A stretch of 13,624 nucleotides of DNA from an uncultured Sphingomonas sp. (lineage in GTDB: Bacteria; Pseudomonadota; Alphaproteobacteria; Sphingomonadales; Sphingomonadaceae), in contig CAMLSA010000090.1 of NCBI GenBank assembly GCA_946482655.1, forward strand, positions 1 to 13,624, read 5' to 3'. Of the stretch, positions 13,591 through 13,624 are shown in pieces. The position numbers and the translations under genes were made by a program. Position 1 is the first letter of the stretch; every line of letters starts with the position of its first letter. Below the pieces are notes generated by a model. That model had not been told where the DNA came from. It made no database searches and saw nothing but the letters and a program-made list of their open reading frames with translations.

Positions 13591-13624
13591 AGTGTCCCGA
13601 CGGCATCGTCGAGCCGCGGCTGGC

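Overview
The window looks like chromosomal DNA from a GC-rich alphaproteobacterium, most likely a sphingomonad (Sphingomonas, Novosphingobium, Sphingobium or Sphingopyxis type). This is an inference. It rests on the high GC content, on a TonB-dependent receptor with the EEIVVTAQRR-type TonB box common in sphingomonads, and on a FecI/FecR/receptor cassette placed beside oxidative catabolic genes. I see no RNA genes, insertion sequences or CRISPR arrays. All clear genes lie on the + strand except one small iron-sulfur protein gene.

Region 1 (about 1-4856) is a tight three-gene operon: prkA (yeaG-type AAA+/kinase), a YeaH-type DUF444 protein with an intact MIDAS motif, and a SpoVR (YcgB-type) protein. 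All three are full length and their order is conserved in many bacteria. The second and third overlap by four bases (ATGA), so they are probably translationally coupled. The module is linked to starvation and stationary-phase physiology, but its biochemistry is poorly understood.

Region 2 (4857-5879) holds two small genes, a 70-residue protein of unknown function and a convergent CDGSH iron-sulfur protein gene. The intergenic DNA is unusually structured. It has a 10-bp-arm inverted repeat, a run of exactly 15 C next to a perfect 12-bp palindrome, and, upstream of the CDGSH gene, an 8-bp-arm inverted repeat that overlaps a candidate EcfG-like (general stress) promoter.

Region 3 (5880-13590) reads as a cell-surface-signalling and catabolic cluster. 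A FecI-type ECF sigma factor overlaps a FecR-type anti-sigma factor. These are followed by a TonB-dependent receptor that carries the extra N-terminal signalling (STN) domain. Downstream, in the same direction, come a VOC-fold metalloprotein with all four metal ligands, a GMC-family FAD alcohol oxidoreductase, and a xylose-isomerase-like TIM-barrel protein with an E-D-Q-E metal site. Between the VOC and GMC genes lies a short reading frame that resembles the C-terminal end of a short-chain dehydrogenase, possibly a gene remnant. The simplest reading is a substrate-sensing system. The receptor binds an unknown ligand, signals through FecR to FecI, and imports the ligand, which the soluble enzymes then oxidise and rearrange. 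The substrate cannot be named from sequence. This cluster is the best candidate here for an undescribed system.
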